A stretch of 64,000 nt of DNA, taken from NCBI GenBank assembly GCA_905221615.1, contig CAJNDT010000942.1, forward strand, positions 1 to 64,000. The letters are read 5' to 3'. The position numbers were made by a program, and so were the translations under genes. The first letter of the stretch is position 1, and each line of letters begins with the position of its first letter. The DNA comes from Symbiodinium sp. CCMP2592 (taxonomy: Eukaryota; Sar; Dinophyceae; Suessiales; Symbiodiniaceae). Shown here piece by piece: positions 23,801 to 35,533 of the stretch. The notes under the pieces are model-generated. The model saw only the letters and a program-made list of their open reading frames with translations. It did not search any database and had not been told where the DNA came from.

Positions 23801-24210
23801 ATGTAATGACCAGCGCCGCAGGCAGCAGCCCGCTCCAGCACACGCTTTCATAATTTCAACCGACCAAAGGGAAAACCCAGACCCCTTGGCGTGACAAGCG
23901 CGAGACTCAACCCGTTTGCGACACTGCCAAACGGCGTGGACACCACAGAGGGCTGCAAACGGCAAGGCGCGGCAGGAGGTGGGCGGGCTTCCTGCTTGTT
24001 GTGCTCGTCCTGCGGCCAGGTTATGGAGATCTTTCTGTGGTCCATTGGCTGAGGCGCGCCTGCGCGATTCGGACGCTGTGATCAGCTTCTCAGACGACGT
24101 CTATGCTTCTCTACGAGCGGAAGGTGCCTCGGCTGCGCTTTTCGTGTTAGAGTATCTTGGAGTAAGACTATAAAGGCATTAAGCCCTAAATCCTAGACCC
24201 TAGAAGGATA

Positions 24211-24333
24211 AGGGATGCTATTGCAGTTGATGAACAAAAATCCTGCATTACCCATTATAAGGAATATACCATAGTTCCCATAGTTTAGAGTCCTTAGAGT
24301 CATGTAGGATTTTGTCTATCAACAGTACCCTGC
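24211..24333. repeat. Hairpin element (family P11)
   Basis: TTGATGAACAAAAATCCTGC at the left is mirrored by AGGATTTTGTCTATCAA at the right. Arms are imperfect. Confidence 0.65.
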
Positions 24334-24338
24334 GAAAC

Positions 24339-24446
24339 CATATGGGAGTTTCCGAAAATAGGGGACCCTAATCTAGTACCCTAAGTAATCGGATCTCTGA
24401 TAACCTGGACCCCCAAAAAGGTACTTCTATTTTGGGAAAACTCAAA
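24339..24446. repeat. Hairpin element (family PAL-1, copy e)
   Basis: ATGGGAGTTTCCGAAAATAG at the left, TATTTTGGGAAAACTC at the right. The most diverged copy of the family. Confidence 0.75.
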
Positions 24447-24650
24447 ACTCCGCTATTCTTCCACCCTCTTGTACATAGAAACTCTGGAAGAATGGGCCTT
24501 TCGGGCCCAAAACACCCGAAACCGCTATTCCTCTCGATTGCCTGAAAAAAAAAGGCGACCGAGATGAATAGCCCTTTTCGGGCTCCAAAACGCCCTTAAA
24601 AGTAGACTCTTGCAGACCTGCCACAGCATCGCCGTCATACGCTGGTAGTC

Positions 24651-26312
24651 CAGAGGGGGGCCACTCAAGCGAAGCCAAAATTGCGAAGCTTGTTCGACCC
24701 CACAATTGGAGCCGCGTGTGCTGCAGTTGGTCCGCACCCAAAGTGGACATCGGCGGCACTGGTGGCCGAACAGGCGTTCCAGACACAGCAGCTAGAACAC
24801 TTCCACCTTTGAGCTGCAGGCGGACTTACAGGACAAACAGGATCTTGTCCAAACAGGTCAGTTGATGCTTTCTTGGCACAAGTACCTTCTAGGAGAACTC
24901 TCAACTCCTACCTTGCACAGGTGAGGCAGTGGCGCTTCACAGAAGTCCGCTACCAACAAAAACAGAGTGTGCATCTTTCACTTGACTGAAAACATTCGAA
25001 GCAAAACGAAACGAGACAAAACGAGTGCACTAACCTGATTCAAAAGCACTTCTAACAAATGAGGCAGACTGCAAAACACCAAAGATCAAATGACACTTTT
25101 TCCAAACAGAATCCTGCCCGAAATCAGAAAATACACGGATCTGTGTTGCGGGGGGGTAGCACGGGTCTGTGTTGCGCGGAGATGTAGAATTTGCTGAGCA
25201 ACAAAGTCCCTTGAAGCGCCTGTTGCGAGCGATGTTGTCCGTCCGTGCTGAGGCGCAAGATCTCCGAAGGCCGAGGTTTGTGTCAGCGGATGCAACCTCC
25301 TGCGCAAAGAGACACGCAACCATAAAGCAATTCATTGGTCTTAAGACCTTTTGTGAAGATGTAGCCACAATCATCTTCTTATCCAAGCATTGGGAAGAAT
25401 GGTGTTTGCTTTCAAAAGCTTTAAAAGACTCCGATTTCACGCTCGAACAGACTCAGAGAGCAAAAAGAAATTGAAGTAGAGGCGCAACTTCCGACAGCGA
25501 AAAGTGCAGTTCGGACTGTTCTTTTGAGGGAACGCAACAGCCGTTCCAGCAACAGCAAATGCAACCAGAAGCAAGGCAGAGCAAGGAATGTTGCAAATGG
25601 CTCTCTGCTAAGAGAGCAAAAAAAATCTGGCGAGAGCCAGGTGAGCCCATGTCGTGCATGAGGGGTTTTGGAGTTAAGCACCGTGCACAAATTCCGAACC
25701 GTCAGCCACACCTCTCGATACCATAACTCTACACAGCTCAAGAAGTCCTGTTCAGATCTGGTGGAGATACCTTCCAGAAAATTCCGCCGCTCTTGTATGA
25801 TCTGTTCCGGCCGACCTTCTCGATACCATAACTCTGCATGGCATGGCTTGATCTGCTCTGTTCAGAGATGCAGAGTCACCTCTGGAAAATTCCCTGTCTT
25901 TGTACGATCTCAAAGCTGCACAGTTATGGGGCTGTCGGGCGACCCCATTTTAAGGCCCGCAAAACACAAGCAATTCTGGCTTCGCCAGGTCGGCCCTCCA
26001 CAGTTGCACTCCGCTGGCTGCAGCACCATTAAGGGCAAGCAACACAGCTGCTTTGGACAAGTTCCGACCTTCCAAACGGTCCTCCACCAGACGCTCCCCA
26101 AAGTCAATACAATCAATGACATGCACAGCTGACGAGATTCAGCCGCTGTGGGTGCAGGAATCAAACTTGCGACCCCAAAAATGGGCCCAAGCCTAAGTCC
26201 GTGCATTCCACACTGCTACATCAAGGCGATCCGTGTGGAAAAATCATTCTCCAAGAACAAAAATTTCCAACAGACAGCTTGCCTGTGGAAGTGGTAGACA
26301 TGAGAGAACAGA
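24651..26312 (+). repeat. Left arm of a large nested inverted repeat
   Basis: About 1.66 kb whose reverse complement is found in two pieces, 28,522-29,320 and 35,534-36,549, separated by a later insertion. Shared words include CCACTCAAGCGAAGCC at the outer end and CACCGTGCACAAATTCCG in the middle. No protein family is recognisable; reading frames on both strands repeat with the unit. Confidence 0.85.
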
Positions 26313-28521
26313 GGCGGGCCACTCAAAGCGAAGCCAAAATTGCGAAGCTTGTTCGACCCCACAATTGCCGCGTGTGCTGCAGTTGGTCCGCACCCAAAGT
26401 GGACATCGGCGGCACTGGTGGCCGAACAGGCGTTCCAGACACAGCAGCTAGAACACTTCCACCTTTGAGCTGCAGGCGGACTTACCGGACAAACAGGATC
26501 TTGTCCAAACAGGTCAGTTGATGCTTTCTTGGCACAAGTACCTTCTAAGAAAACTCTCAACTCCTACCTTGCACAGGTGAGGCAGTGGCGCTTCACAGAA
26601 GTCCGCTACCAACAAAAACAGAGTGTGCATCTTTCACTTGACTGAAAAAAACATTCGAAGCAAAAACGAAACGAGACAAAACGAGTGCGCGTCTGTGTTG
26701 CGCGAAGATGTAGAATTTGCTGTGCAACAAAGTCCCTTTGTGTCCAACCGTGCTGAGGCGCAAGACCTCCGAAGGCGAAGTTTGTGACAGCAAGTGCAAA
26801 CTGCGCAAAGAGACACGCAACCAAAAAAAGCAATTTATTGGTCTTGATACCTTTTATTAAGATGTAGCCACACTCATCTTCTAATCCAAGCATCAGAAAG
26901 AATGGTGTTTGCTTACAAAAGTTTGAAAAAAGAAAAACCCGATTTGACGCTCGCACAGACTCAGAGAGCAAAGCCACGTCGTGCATGAGGGGTTTTGGAG
27001 TCAAGCACCGTGCACAAATTCCGAATCGTCAGCTACATCTCTCGAACACAACTCATACAGCTCAAGAAGTCCTGTTCGTGGAGATACCTTCCAGAAAATT
27101 CTGCTGCTCTTCTAAATTCTGTTCCGACCGACCTTCTCGATAGCATAACTCTGCATGGCATGGCTTGATCTGCTCTGTTCAGAAATGCAGAGTCACCTTT
27201 GAAAAATTCCCTGTCTTTGTATGATCTCAAAGCTGCACAGTTATGGGGCTGTCGGGCCCGCAAAAACATAAGCAATTCTGGCTTCACCAGGTCGGCTCTC
27301 CAGCTCGCAGTCGTCGAAAGACTTCAGCTTGCAGAGACTCTTACCAGAAAGAGCCGCGCCACGCCTGTCGGTGTCTGGTTAAAAAACTCCCAAACCCTTC
27401 ATGCACGACATGGACTCATCTGGCTCTTGCCAGATTTTTTTCTGGTTGCATTTGCTGTTGCTGGAACGGCTGTTTGCGTTCCCTCAAACAGTCCGAACTA
27501 CACTTTTCGCTGCCGGAAGTTGCGCCTCCACTTCAATTTCTTTTTGCTCTCTGAGTCTGCGAGCGTCAAATGGTTTTTTTTTTCAAACTTTTGCAAGCAA
27601 ACACCATTCTTTCCAATGCTTGGATTAGAAGATGATTGTTGCTACATCTTGATAAAAGGTATCAAGACCAATGAATTGCTTTTTTGGTTGCGTGTCTCTT
27701 TGCGCAGGTGCGGTCACTAACCTGATTCAAAAAAGCACTTCTAACATTTGAGCCGAAAAACACCAAAGATCAAATGACACTTTTTCCAAACAGGCGCAGA
27801 ATCCTGCTTGGGTCTGTAGCGCGGAGATGTGATGGAATTTGCTGAGCAACAAAGTCCCTTCAAGAGTTGCGATGTTGTCCGTCCGTGCTGAGGCGCAAGA
27901 TCTCCGAAGGGCCGAAGTTTGTGACAGCGGATGCACACACTCTGTTTTTAGCTGCTGTGTCTGGAACACCTGTTCGGCCACCAGTGCCGCCGATGTCCAC
28001 TTTGGGTGCGGACCAGCACACGCGGCTCCTGTCGAACAACTAAGCAATTTGGCTTCGCTTGAGTGGCCCCCCTCTGTTCTCTCCTGTCTTTCACTTCCAC
28101 AGGCGAGCTGTCTGTTGGAAATTCTTGTTCTTGGAGAATGATTTTTCCACACTGGATGCCTGCCTGATGTAGCAGTGTGTGTGGAATCCATGGGCTTGGC
28201 TTGGGCCCCAACATGCGAAATTCGCGACCCCAAAACAGGGGCCGTCAAGCGGCCCCGATTTTGGGGTCCTTTAGTTGCCAGTCAAAATATGTTAAAGGAG
28301 GCTGCATTTCGCGGCTCCTTTTCTGGGCCGCGAGACGGCCCCATTTTTGGGGTCGTAAGTTTGATTCCTGCACCCACAGCGGCTGAATCTCGTCAGCTGT
28401 GCATGTCATTGATTGTATTGACTTTAGGGAGCGTCTGGTGGAGGACCGTTTGGAAGGTCGGAACTTGTCCAAAGCAGCTGTGTTGCTTGCCCTTAATGGT
28501 GCTGCAGCCAGCGGAGTGCAA
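26313..28521. repeat. Loop of the inverted repeat, made of further partial copies
   Basis: 26,313 to about 27,020 is a shortened direct copy of the left arm. About 27,390-28,075 is another copy in reverse orientation. 28,076-28,521 resembles the inner end of the right arm. Together with the two full arms this gives at least four copies of one unit in alternating orientation, each with its own deletions. Confidence 0.75.
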
Positions 28522-28860
28522 CTGTTCTCTCATGTCTTTCACTTCCACAGGCAAGCTGTCTGTTGGAAATTCTTGTTCTTGGAGAATGATTTTTCCACAC
28601 TGGATGCCTGCCTGTGGGCGGGTCGCCTTGATGTAGCAGTGTGTGTGGAATGCACGGGCTTGGCTTGGGCCCCAACATGCGAAATTCGCGACCCCAAAAC
28701 AGGGGCCGCCAAGCGGCCCCGATTTTGGGGTCCTCTAGTTGCCAGTCAAAATATGTTAAAGGAGGTTGGCTGCATTTCGCGGCTCCTTTTCTGGGGCCGC
28801 GAGACGGCCCCATTTTTGGGGTCGCAAGTTTGATTCCTGCACCCACAGCGGCTGAATCTC
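28175..28860. repeat. Direct repeat (offset about 465 bp) with GC-rich hairpins
   Basis: The sequence starting near 28,190 recurs near 28,660. Each copy contains a strong hairpin of the type GACCCCAAAA-AGGGGCC facing its complement (about 28,220-28,265 and 28,688-28,732), followed by CGCGGCTCCTTTTCTGGG and GGCCCCATTTTTGGGGTCG. The internal palindromes are strong enough to fold as single strands. Confidence 0.7.
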
Positions 28861-29320
28861 GTCAGCTGTGCATGTCATTGATTGTATTGACTTTGGGGAG
28901 CGTCTGGTGGAGGACCGTTTGGAAGGTCGGAACTTGTCCAAAGCAGCTGTGTTGCTTGCCCTTAATGGTGCTGCAGCCAGCGGAGTGCAACTGTGGAGGG
29001 CCGACCTGGCGAAGCCAGAATTGCTTGTGTTTTGCGGGCCTTAAAATGGGGTCGCCCGACAGCCCCATAACTGTGCAGCTTTGAGATCGTACAAAGACAG
29101 GGAATTTTTCCAGAGGTGACTCTAGCATCTCTGAACAGAGCAGATCAAGCCATGCCATGCAGAGTTATGGTATCGAGAAGGTCGGCCGGAACAGATCATA
29201 CAAGAGCGGCGGAATTTTCTGGAAGGCATCTCCACCAGATCTGAACAGGACTTCTTGAGCTGTGTAGAGTTATGGTATCGAGAGGTGCGGCTGACGGCTC
29301 GGAATTTGTGCACGGTGCTT
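28522..29320 (-). repeat. Right arm of the inverted repeat, first part
   Basis: Reverse complement of the inner half of 24,651-26,312. It stops exactly at GGTGCTT, where the composite insertion begins, and resumes at 35,534. Confidence 0.85.
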
Positions 29321-29321
29321 A

Positions 29322-32178
29322 CAGGGGAGGCCCTTCGAGGCTTCCTACGATTCTGTAGGAAAAAAGAGCTCCTGCAAGTGGAGCTTCCCAGCGCAAAAAC
29401 AGCCCACGTACAGCAAGCAATCGAAACAGTTGAAGCTACAAGCTGAGATTAACATCTGCCAGTAGATGCCGCAAAATCCTCGCATCAGCGTGCCAGCATT
29501 TAGCCGCAGCAAACTTATCAAGAGCATTACCACAGGAGGGCGGCGAGCCTCATGTGCATCAGAGGTGAGCCTGTTTAACGTCTTTGGTCTCGACCCAAAC
29601 TGCAGATAGCAGACGTGCTTTTTGCAGCCTTACTTCAAAGCAGCAAATCCAAATGCAGCGCAAGATGTGCGATGGAACTGGGCCACACCTGCAGCCACTG
29701 TCCTGAACATCTTCTTCAGTTCCACTCTTCTCTGAAACATAATGCGCGAGCTGGAGAAACCATGGGAACCCACATGTACCCCACAGGGAACCGAGCTGAC
29801 ACACTGCAAGAGCCAAGGGAGCCCGCCCAGACCTTTGCGCAATATATGCTAGGAAAACCATGGGAACCCACTTGCAATGCTGCAAAAAGCAAGGAACCCA
29901 CACGGAACCCACCGTCGATGCTGTTAAACCATGGGAACCCATTAAAAATGCTGCAAAAAACTAGGAAACCCACAGGGAACCCAGCTGACATGCTGCAAAA
30001 GCCAAAAGAGCCTATTGGAAAACCATGGGAACCCACTTCAAATGCTGCAAAAACCCGGGAACCAAACAGAGAACCCACCGTATCGACGGTGAAAAACCAT
30101 GGGAGCCCACTTAAAAATGCTGCAAAAACTAGGGAACCCACAGGGAACCCACCGTCCATGCTGCAAAAACCATGGGAATCTTCAAGACAGCTAAGTGAAG
30201 AACATACACAGACCACCCGAAATGCTGCAAAAAACCAGGGAATCCTTTTGTTGCCCACCTGAAGTGTTGCAAAAAACAATGAAACCCACAGAGAATCCAC
30301 CGTCGATATTGTTAAAAACCATGGGAACCCACTTAAAAATGCTGCAAAAACTAGGGAACCCACAGGGAACCCACCGTCCATGCTGCAAAAACCATGGGAA
30401 TCTACAAGAAAGCTAAATGAAGAACATACACAGACCCACCCGAAATGCTGCAAAAAACAAGGGAACCCATATGTAGCCCACCTGAAGTGCTGCAAAAAAC
30501 AAGGGAACCCACGGGGAACCCACCCCATCTGCTGCAAAAACCAAGGGAACCCACTTACACACCCTTTGGGTAGTATAACACTATTAGAACGGTGGAAGGT
30601 CCCAGACATGCCGGAGTCAATCAAACTCAGTTGGCAGCTGAGTATTATACCACCGGCTTTGTCCTAAGGGTGAAATCATTTGCCCGCCACCTCTGGGCTC
30701 GTTCAGGTTCCCTCGTCTGTATCCTCACACCCTGCAGCATACAATCTCGAATCAAACTGCGGCGGATCAGTAGAGTCTGCCTGTCCTAGCTTTCTGCAAG
30801 CGGACAATTTCGGATCCAGATTTCCCATGCTGCGCGTTGCTCTACGTAAAAGACTACGGCGCTCAGCTTCGACCTTGCAACAGGCTCAACATTTCAGAAG
30901 CGAATGAGCATGATATGACGGGCTCATTCGTGCATTCGGAAAAACCTGCTAGATGTCAACAAAGAGTTTTGGCTGCCCACATGGACTACAGCAAGGCTCA
31001 CTTACTCATCCTAAACCCTACACCGCAACGCAACCACGTTTTGTGGCCTTCAGAAAAAGAAGGCTGGGATTACGTCAAAGCAAGGCTTCGTCACTGACTA
31101 GCCGGAAAGTTTACCAGCTGCTCAGGCAACAGTTTGGGCAATGCTCATACATTCACTGGCTCAGATGGCAGACCTCATTGCCAGATGGCAAACCCCACTC
31201 CGCAGAATCATCGCTTTTAGTGCCGGGCTCAAAGCCCGTAAAACATTCGTGCCCTGCCTCAGACAAGGCTTGCACACTGCTGAACCGCTCACGCTCAACC
31301 GAAGACGAAGAAGTTACTAGCTGCCACGCAACAGTTCGGGTCACAGCCAAGCTCTCTCACCCACTGCTTCGGCAGGGCTCGCACAGCTGACCACTCTGAG
31401 CGCCGGGCTCAAAGCCGTAAACATTCATTCCCTTGGAAAAGAAAGAGCGAAGCTTGGTCACTGCTCACCCGACACCGAAGAAGAATTTACGCGCTGCAGG
31501 GCAGCCGTTCGTCGCAGCAAAGCTCACTCACTCACACTCACTGACTCACGTACTAAAAGCTGGCAGAGCTTAGTCACTGCTCAACAGATACTCGCTGCTG
31601 GGGCAACAGTTCAACACCAGAGAAGCGACAGCGAAGCTCACTGACCGCTGATCACTCTCAGTGCCGGGTTCAATGCGCGTTAAAACATTCGCGCCATCGT
31701 GTGAGAAACGACAAGGGTTAATTACTGCGATTCAGAAAGCTGCCGTGCTACTGTTTTGGCCTGGGCAAGTTCAAACATCTACATTCGACGGGGCAGCAGA
31801 CAGAACCATGCCTTGCGAAGTCGTTTTTGCTCTGCTTTCAGGATCTTAGCGACTCTGCGCGCTTCTACCTGCTTTGGACGAAAGACAATCAAGACATCTT
31901 GTAGACACGCAGACAATACCACACCTTTGCATCCTGACGCTCCTGTCGCAGGCGGGCCAGACGGGCGGACAAAGTCTCCTAGCAACAGGCAGACGAGGAA
32001 GGACCATTTATTTACGAAGGACGTTCTACACTCCTGCGGCAACTCCACTCTTTGAGGGGGAGGAACAGGAGGTGCTTCCACGTCGGACATCGTTGCAACA
32101 CATGGGCCAAAAGAACGCTCGAATTACGGAGCCAATTCCGGAAGCTGTTCTCTAGGATGCTTGGAAGGGCCTCCTCTG
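29322..32178 (+). mobile_element. 2.86-kb TIR element, copy 1
   Basis: Imperfect terminal inverted repeats of about 28 bases. Its right end abuts TG, not TA, so this copy alone has no target duplication. The interior holds a minisatellite (about 29,755-30,560) and a longer stretch without recognisable genes. A short frame at the left end and long minus-strand frames over the minisatellite are not supported as genes. Confidence 0.75.
29755..30560. repeat. Minisatellite built on ACCATGGGAACCCAC / ATGCTGCAAAAA
   Basis: Two words alternate with variable spacing: a GGGAACCCA word, often preceded by CCATGG, and an ATGCTGCAAAAA word. The array has no stop codons in some frames, which creates a 302-codon minus-strand open frame of FPWFLQHF-like repeats. 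That frame is best explained by the repeat. Confidence 0.8.
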
Positions 32179-32671
32179 TGTGAGAAAGTTCTGTTTGCAA
32201 AGTTCACATGTTTGCGAGCGTTCCACTTGTTATTTTGAGTTTTGAAGGAACACCGGCAAAATGCAAAACAGAGCTGGCGAGGTTTATATACTGTTGCACG
32301 CAACGGCCAGCTGTGCACGCAGATGTGGCATCTGCTCGACGAAAAAACGGCATAACTGGGCCCCAGAAATGGCTCCCACATCTGAGCTCGAATCTGGGGC
32401 CTCGAATTGCGTGAGCTTGTATGTCCAACGAAGAAAGCCAAAATCGGGAGCCCCGTTTCGGTGCCCGGACTAGAGCTGCTTTTTGGAACCCGTTTCAGCT
32501 GGAAAACTGCACGGAAAAACAAAATTCCTTCCGCATGCTGTTTGGATCAACGTCCAAGAAAGCCAACATGCTGTGAAATGTGAGATACTTTTGGAAAATT
32601 TGCCAAACTTGCCATCGGCTGCCGTTTCAAGACAAGTGCTTCTGTTCTTGTTCGTACAAGATCTTTCCCGC
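32179..32671. other. 492-bp spacer between the two TIR element copies
   Basis: Begins TGTGAGAAAG and ends TTTCCCGCA, unrelated to the flanking copies and not found elsewhere in the window. No gene recognised. Because only the outer ends of the pair carry the TA duplication, this spacer probably moved together with both copies. Confidence 0.6.
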
Positions 32672-32672
32672 A

Positions 32673-35532
32673 CAGGGGAGGCCCTTCGAGGCTTCCTACG
32701 ATTCTGTAGGAAAAAAGAGCTCCTGCAAGTGGAGCTTCCCAGCGCAAAAACAGCCCACGTACAGCAAGCAATCGAAACAGTTGAAGCTACAAGCTGAGAT
32801 TAACATCTGCCAGTAGATGCCGCAAAATCCTCGCATCAGCGTGCCAGCATTTAGCCGCAGCAAACTTATCAAGAGCATTACCACAGGAGGGCGGCGAGCC
32901 TCATGTGCATCAGAGGTGAGCCTGTTTAACGTCTTTGGTCTCGACCCAAACTGCAGATAGCAGACGTGCTTTTTGCAGCCTTACTTCAAAGCAGCAAATC
33001 CAAATGCAGCGCAAGATGTGCGATGGAACTGGGCCACACCTGCAGCCACTGTCCTGAACATCTTCTTCAGTTCCACTCTTCTCTGAAACATAATGCGCGA
33101 GCTGGAGAAACCATGGGAACCCACATGTACCCCACAGGGAACCGAGCTGACACACTGCAAGAGCCAAGGGAGCCCGCCCAGACCTTTGCGCAATATATGC
33201 TAGGAAAACCATGGGAACCCACTTGCAATGCTGCAAAAAGCAAGGAACCCACACGGAACCCACCGTCGATGCTGTTAAACCATGGGAACCCATTAAAAAT
33301 GCTGCAAAAAACTAGGAAACCCACAGGGAACCCAGCTGACATGCTGCAAAAGCCAAAAGAGCCTATTGGAAAACCATGGGAACCCACTTCAAAATGCTGC
33401 AAAAACCAAGGAACCAAACAAAGAACCCACCGTATCGACGGTGAAAAACCATGGGAGCCCACTTAAAAATGCTGCAAAAACTAGGGAACCCACAGGGAAC
33501 CCACCGTCCATGCTGCAAAAACCATGGGAATCTACAAGACAGCTAAGTGAAGAACATACACAGACCACCCGAAATGCTGCAAAAAACCAGGGAACCCATA
33601 TGTTGCCCACCTGAAGTGTTGCAAAAAACAAGGGAACCCACAGAGAATCCACCGTCGATATTGTTAAAAACCATGGGAACCCACTTAAAAATGCTGCAAA
33701 AACTAGGGAACCCACAGGGAACCCACCGTCCATGCTGCAAAAACCATGGGAATCTACAAGAAAGCTAAATGAAGAACATACACAGACCCACCCGAAATGC
33801 TGCAAAAAACAAGGGAACCCATATGTAGCCCACCTGAAGTGCTGCAAAAAACAAGGGAACCCACAGGGAACCCACCCCATCTGCTGCAAAAACCAAGGGA
33901 ACCCACTTACACACCCTTTGGGTAGTATAACACTATTAGAACGGTGGAAGGTCCCAGACATGCCGGAGTCAATCAAACTCAGTTGGCAGCTGAGTATTAT
34001 ACCACCGGCTTTGTCCTAAGGGTGAAATCATTTGCCCGCCACCTCTGGGCTCGTTCAGGTTCCCTCGTCTGTATCCTCACACCCTGCAGCATACAATCTC
34101 GAATCAAACTGCGGCGGATCAGTAGAGTCTGCCTGTCCTAGCTTTCTGCAAGCGGACAATTTCGGATCCAGATTTCCCATGCTGCGCGTTGCTCTACGTA
34201 AAAGACTACGGCGCTCAGCTTCGACCTTGCAACAGGCTCAACATTTCAGAAGCGAATGAGCATGATATGACGGGCTCACATTCGTGCATTCGGAAAAACC
34301 TGCTAGATGTCAACAAAGAGTTTTGGCTGCCCACATGGACTACAGCAAGGCTCACTTACTCATCCTAAACCCTACACCGCAACGCAACCACGTTTTGTGG
34401 CCTTCAGAAAAAGAAGGCTGGGATTACGTCAAAGCAAGGCTTCGTCACTGACTAGCCGGAAAGTTTACCAGCTGCTCAGGCAACAGTTTGGGCAATGCTC
34501 ATACATTCACTGGCTCAGATGGCAGACCTCATTGCCAGATGGCAAACCCCACTCCGCAGAATCATCGCTTTTAGTGCCGGGCTCAAAGCCCGTAAAACAT
34601 TCGTGCCCTGCCTCAGACAAGGCTTGCACACTGCTGAACCGCTCACGCTCAACCGAAGACGAAGAAGTTACTAGCTGCCACGCAACAGTTCGGGTCACAG
34701 CCAAGCTCTCTCACCCACTGCTTCGGCAGGGCTCGCACAGCTGACCACTCTGAGCGCCGGGCTCAAAGCCGTAAACATTCATTCCCTTGGAAAAGAAAGA
34801 GCGAAGCTTGGTCACTGCTCACCCGACACCGAAGAAGAATTTACGCGCTGCAGGGCAGCCGTTCGTCGCAGCAAAGCTCACTCACTCACACTCACTGACT
34901 CACGTACTAAAAGCTGGCAGAGCTTAGTCACTGCTCAACAGATACTCGCTGCTGGGGCAACAGTTCAACACCAGAGAAGCGACAGCGAAGCTCACTGACC
35001 GCTGATCACTCTCAGTGCCGGGTTCAATGCGCGTTAAAACATTCGCGCCATCGTGTGAGAAACGACAAGGGTTAATTACTGCGATTCAGAAAGCTGCCGT
35101 GCTACTGTTTTGGCCTGGGCAAGTTCAAACATCTACATTCGACGGGGCAGCAGACAGAACCATGCCTTGCGAAGTCGTTTTTGCTCTGCTTTCAGGATCT
35201 TAGCGACTCTGCGCGCTTCTACCTGCTTTGGACGAAAGACAATCAAGACATCTTGTAGACACGCAGACAATACCACACCTTTGCATCCTGACGCTCCTGT
35301 CGCAGGCGGGCCAGACGGGCGGACAAAGTCTCCTAGCAACAGGCAGACGAGGAAGGACCATTTATTTACGAAGGACGTTCTACACTCCTGCGGCAACTCC
35401 ACTCTTTGAGGGGGAGGAACAGGAGGTGCTTCCACGTCGGACATCGTTGCAACACATGGGCCAAAAGAACGCTCGAATTACGGAGCCAATTCCGGAAGCT
35501 GTTCTCTAGGATGCTTGGAAGGGCCTCCTCTG
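32673..35532 (+). mobile_element. 2.86-kb TIR element, copy 2
   Basis: Nearly identical to copy 1; the offset grows from 3,351 to 3,354 bases through a few small indels, mostly in the minisatellite (about 33,106-33,915) and at 34,277. The high identity points to a recent duplication or simultaneous insertion. Confidence 0.75.
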
Positions 35533-35533
35533 T

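Noticed and set aside
23252-23965. A 237-codon minus-strand frame as a gene
   Set aside because: It spans the 369-bp tandem repeat, has no recognisable motif, and opposite-strand frames are equally open.
29716-30624. A 302-codon minus-strand open frame (and its 195-codon counterpart at 33,389-33,976) with FPWFLQHF-like repeats
   Set aside because: It lies wholly over a minisatellite whose units lack stops in several frames; both strands are open, and the two copies differ by frameshifts.
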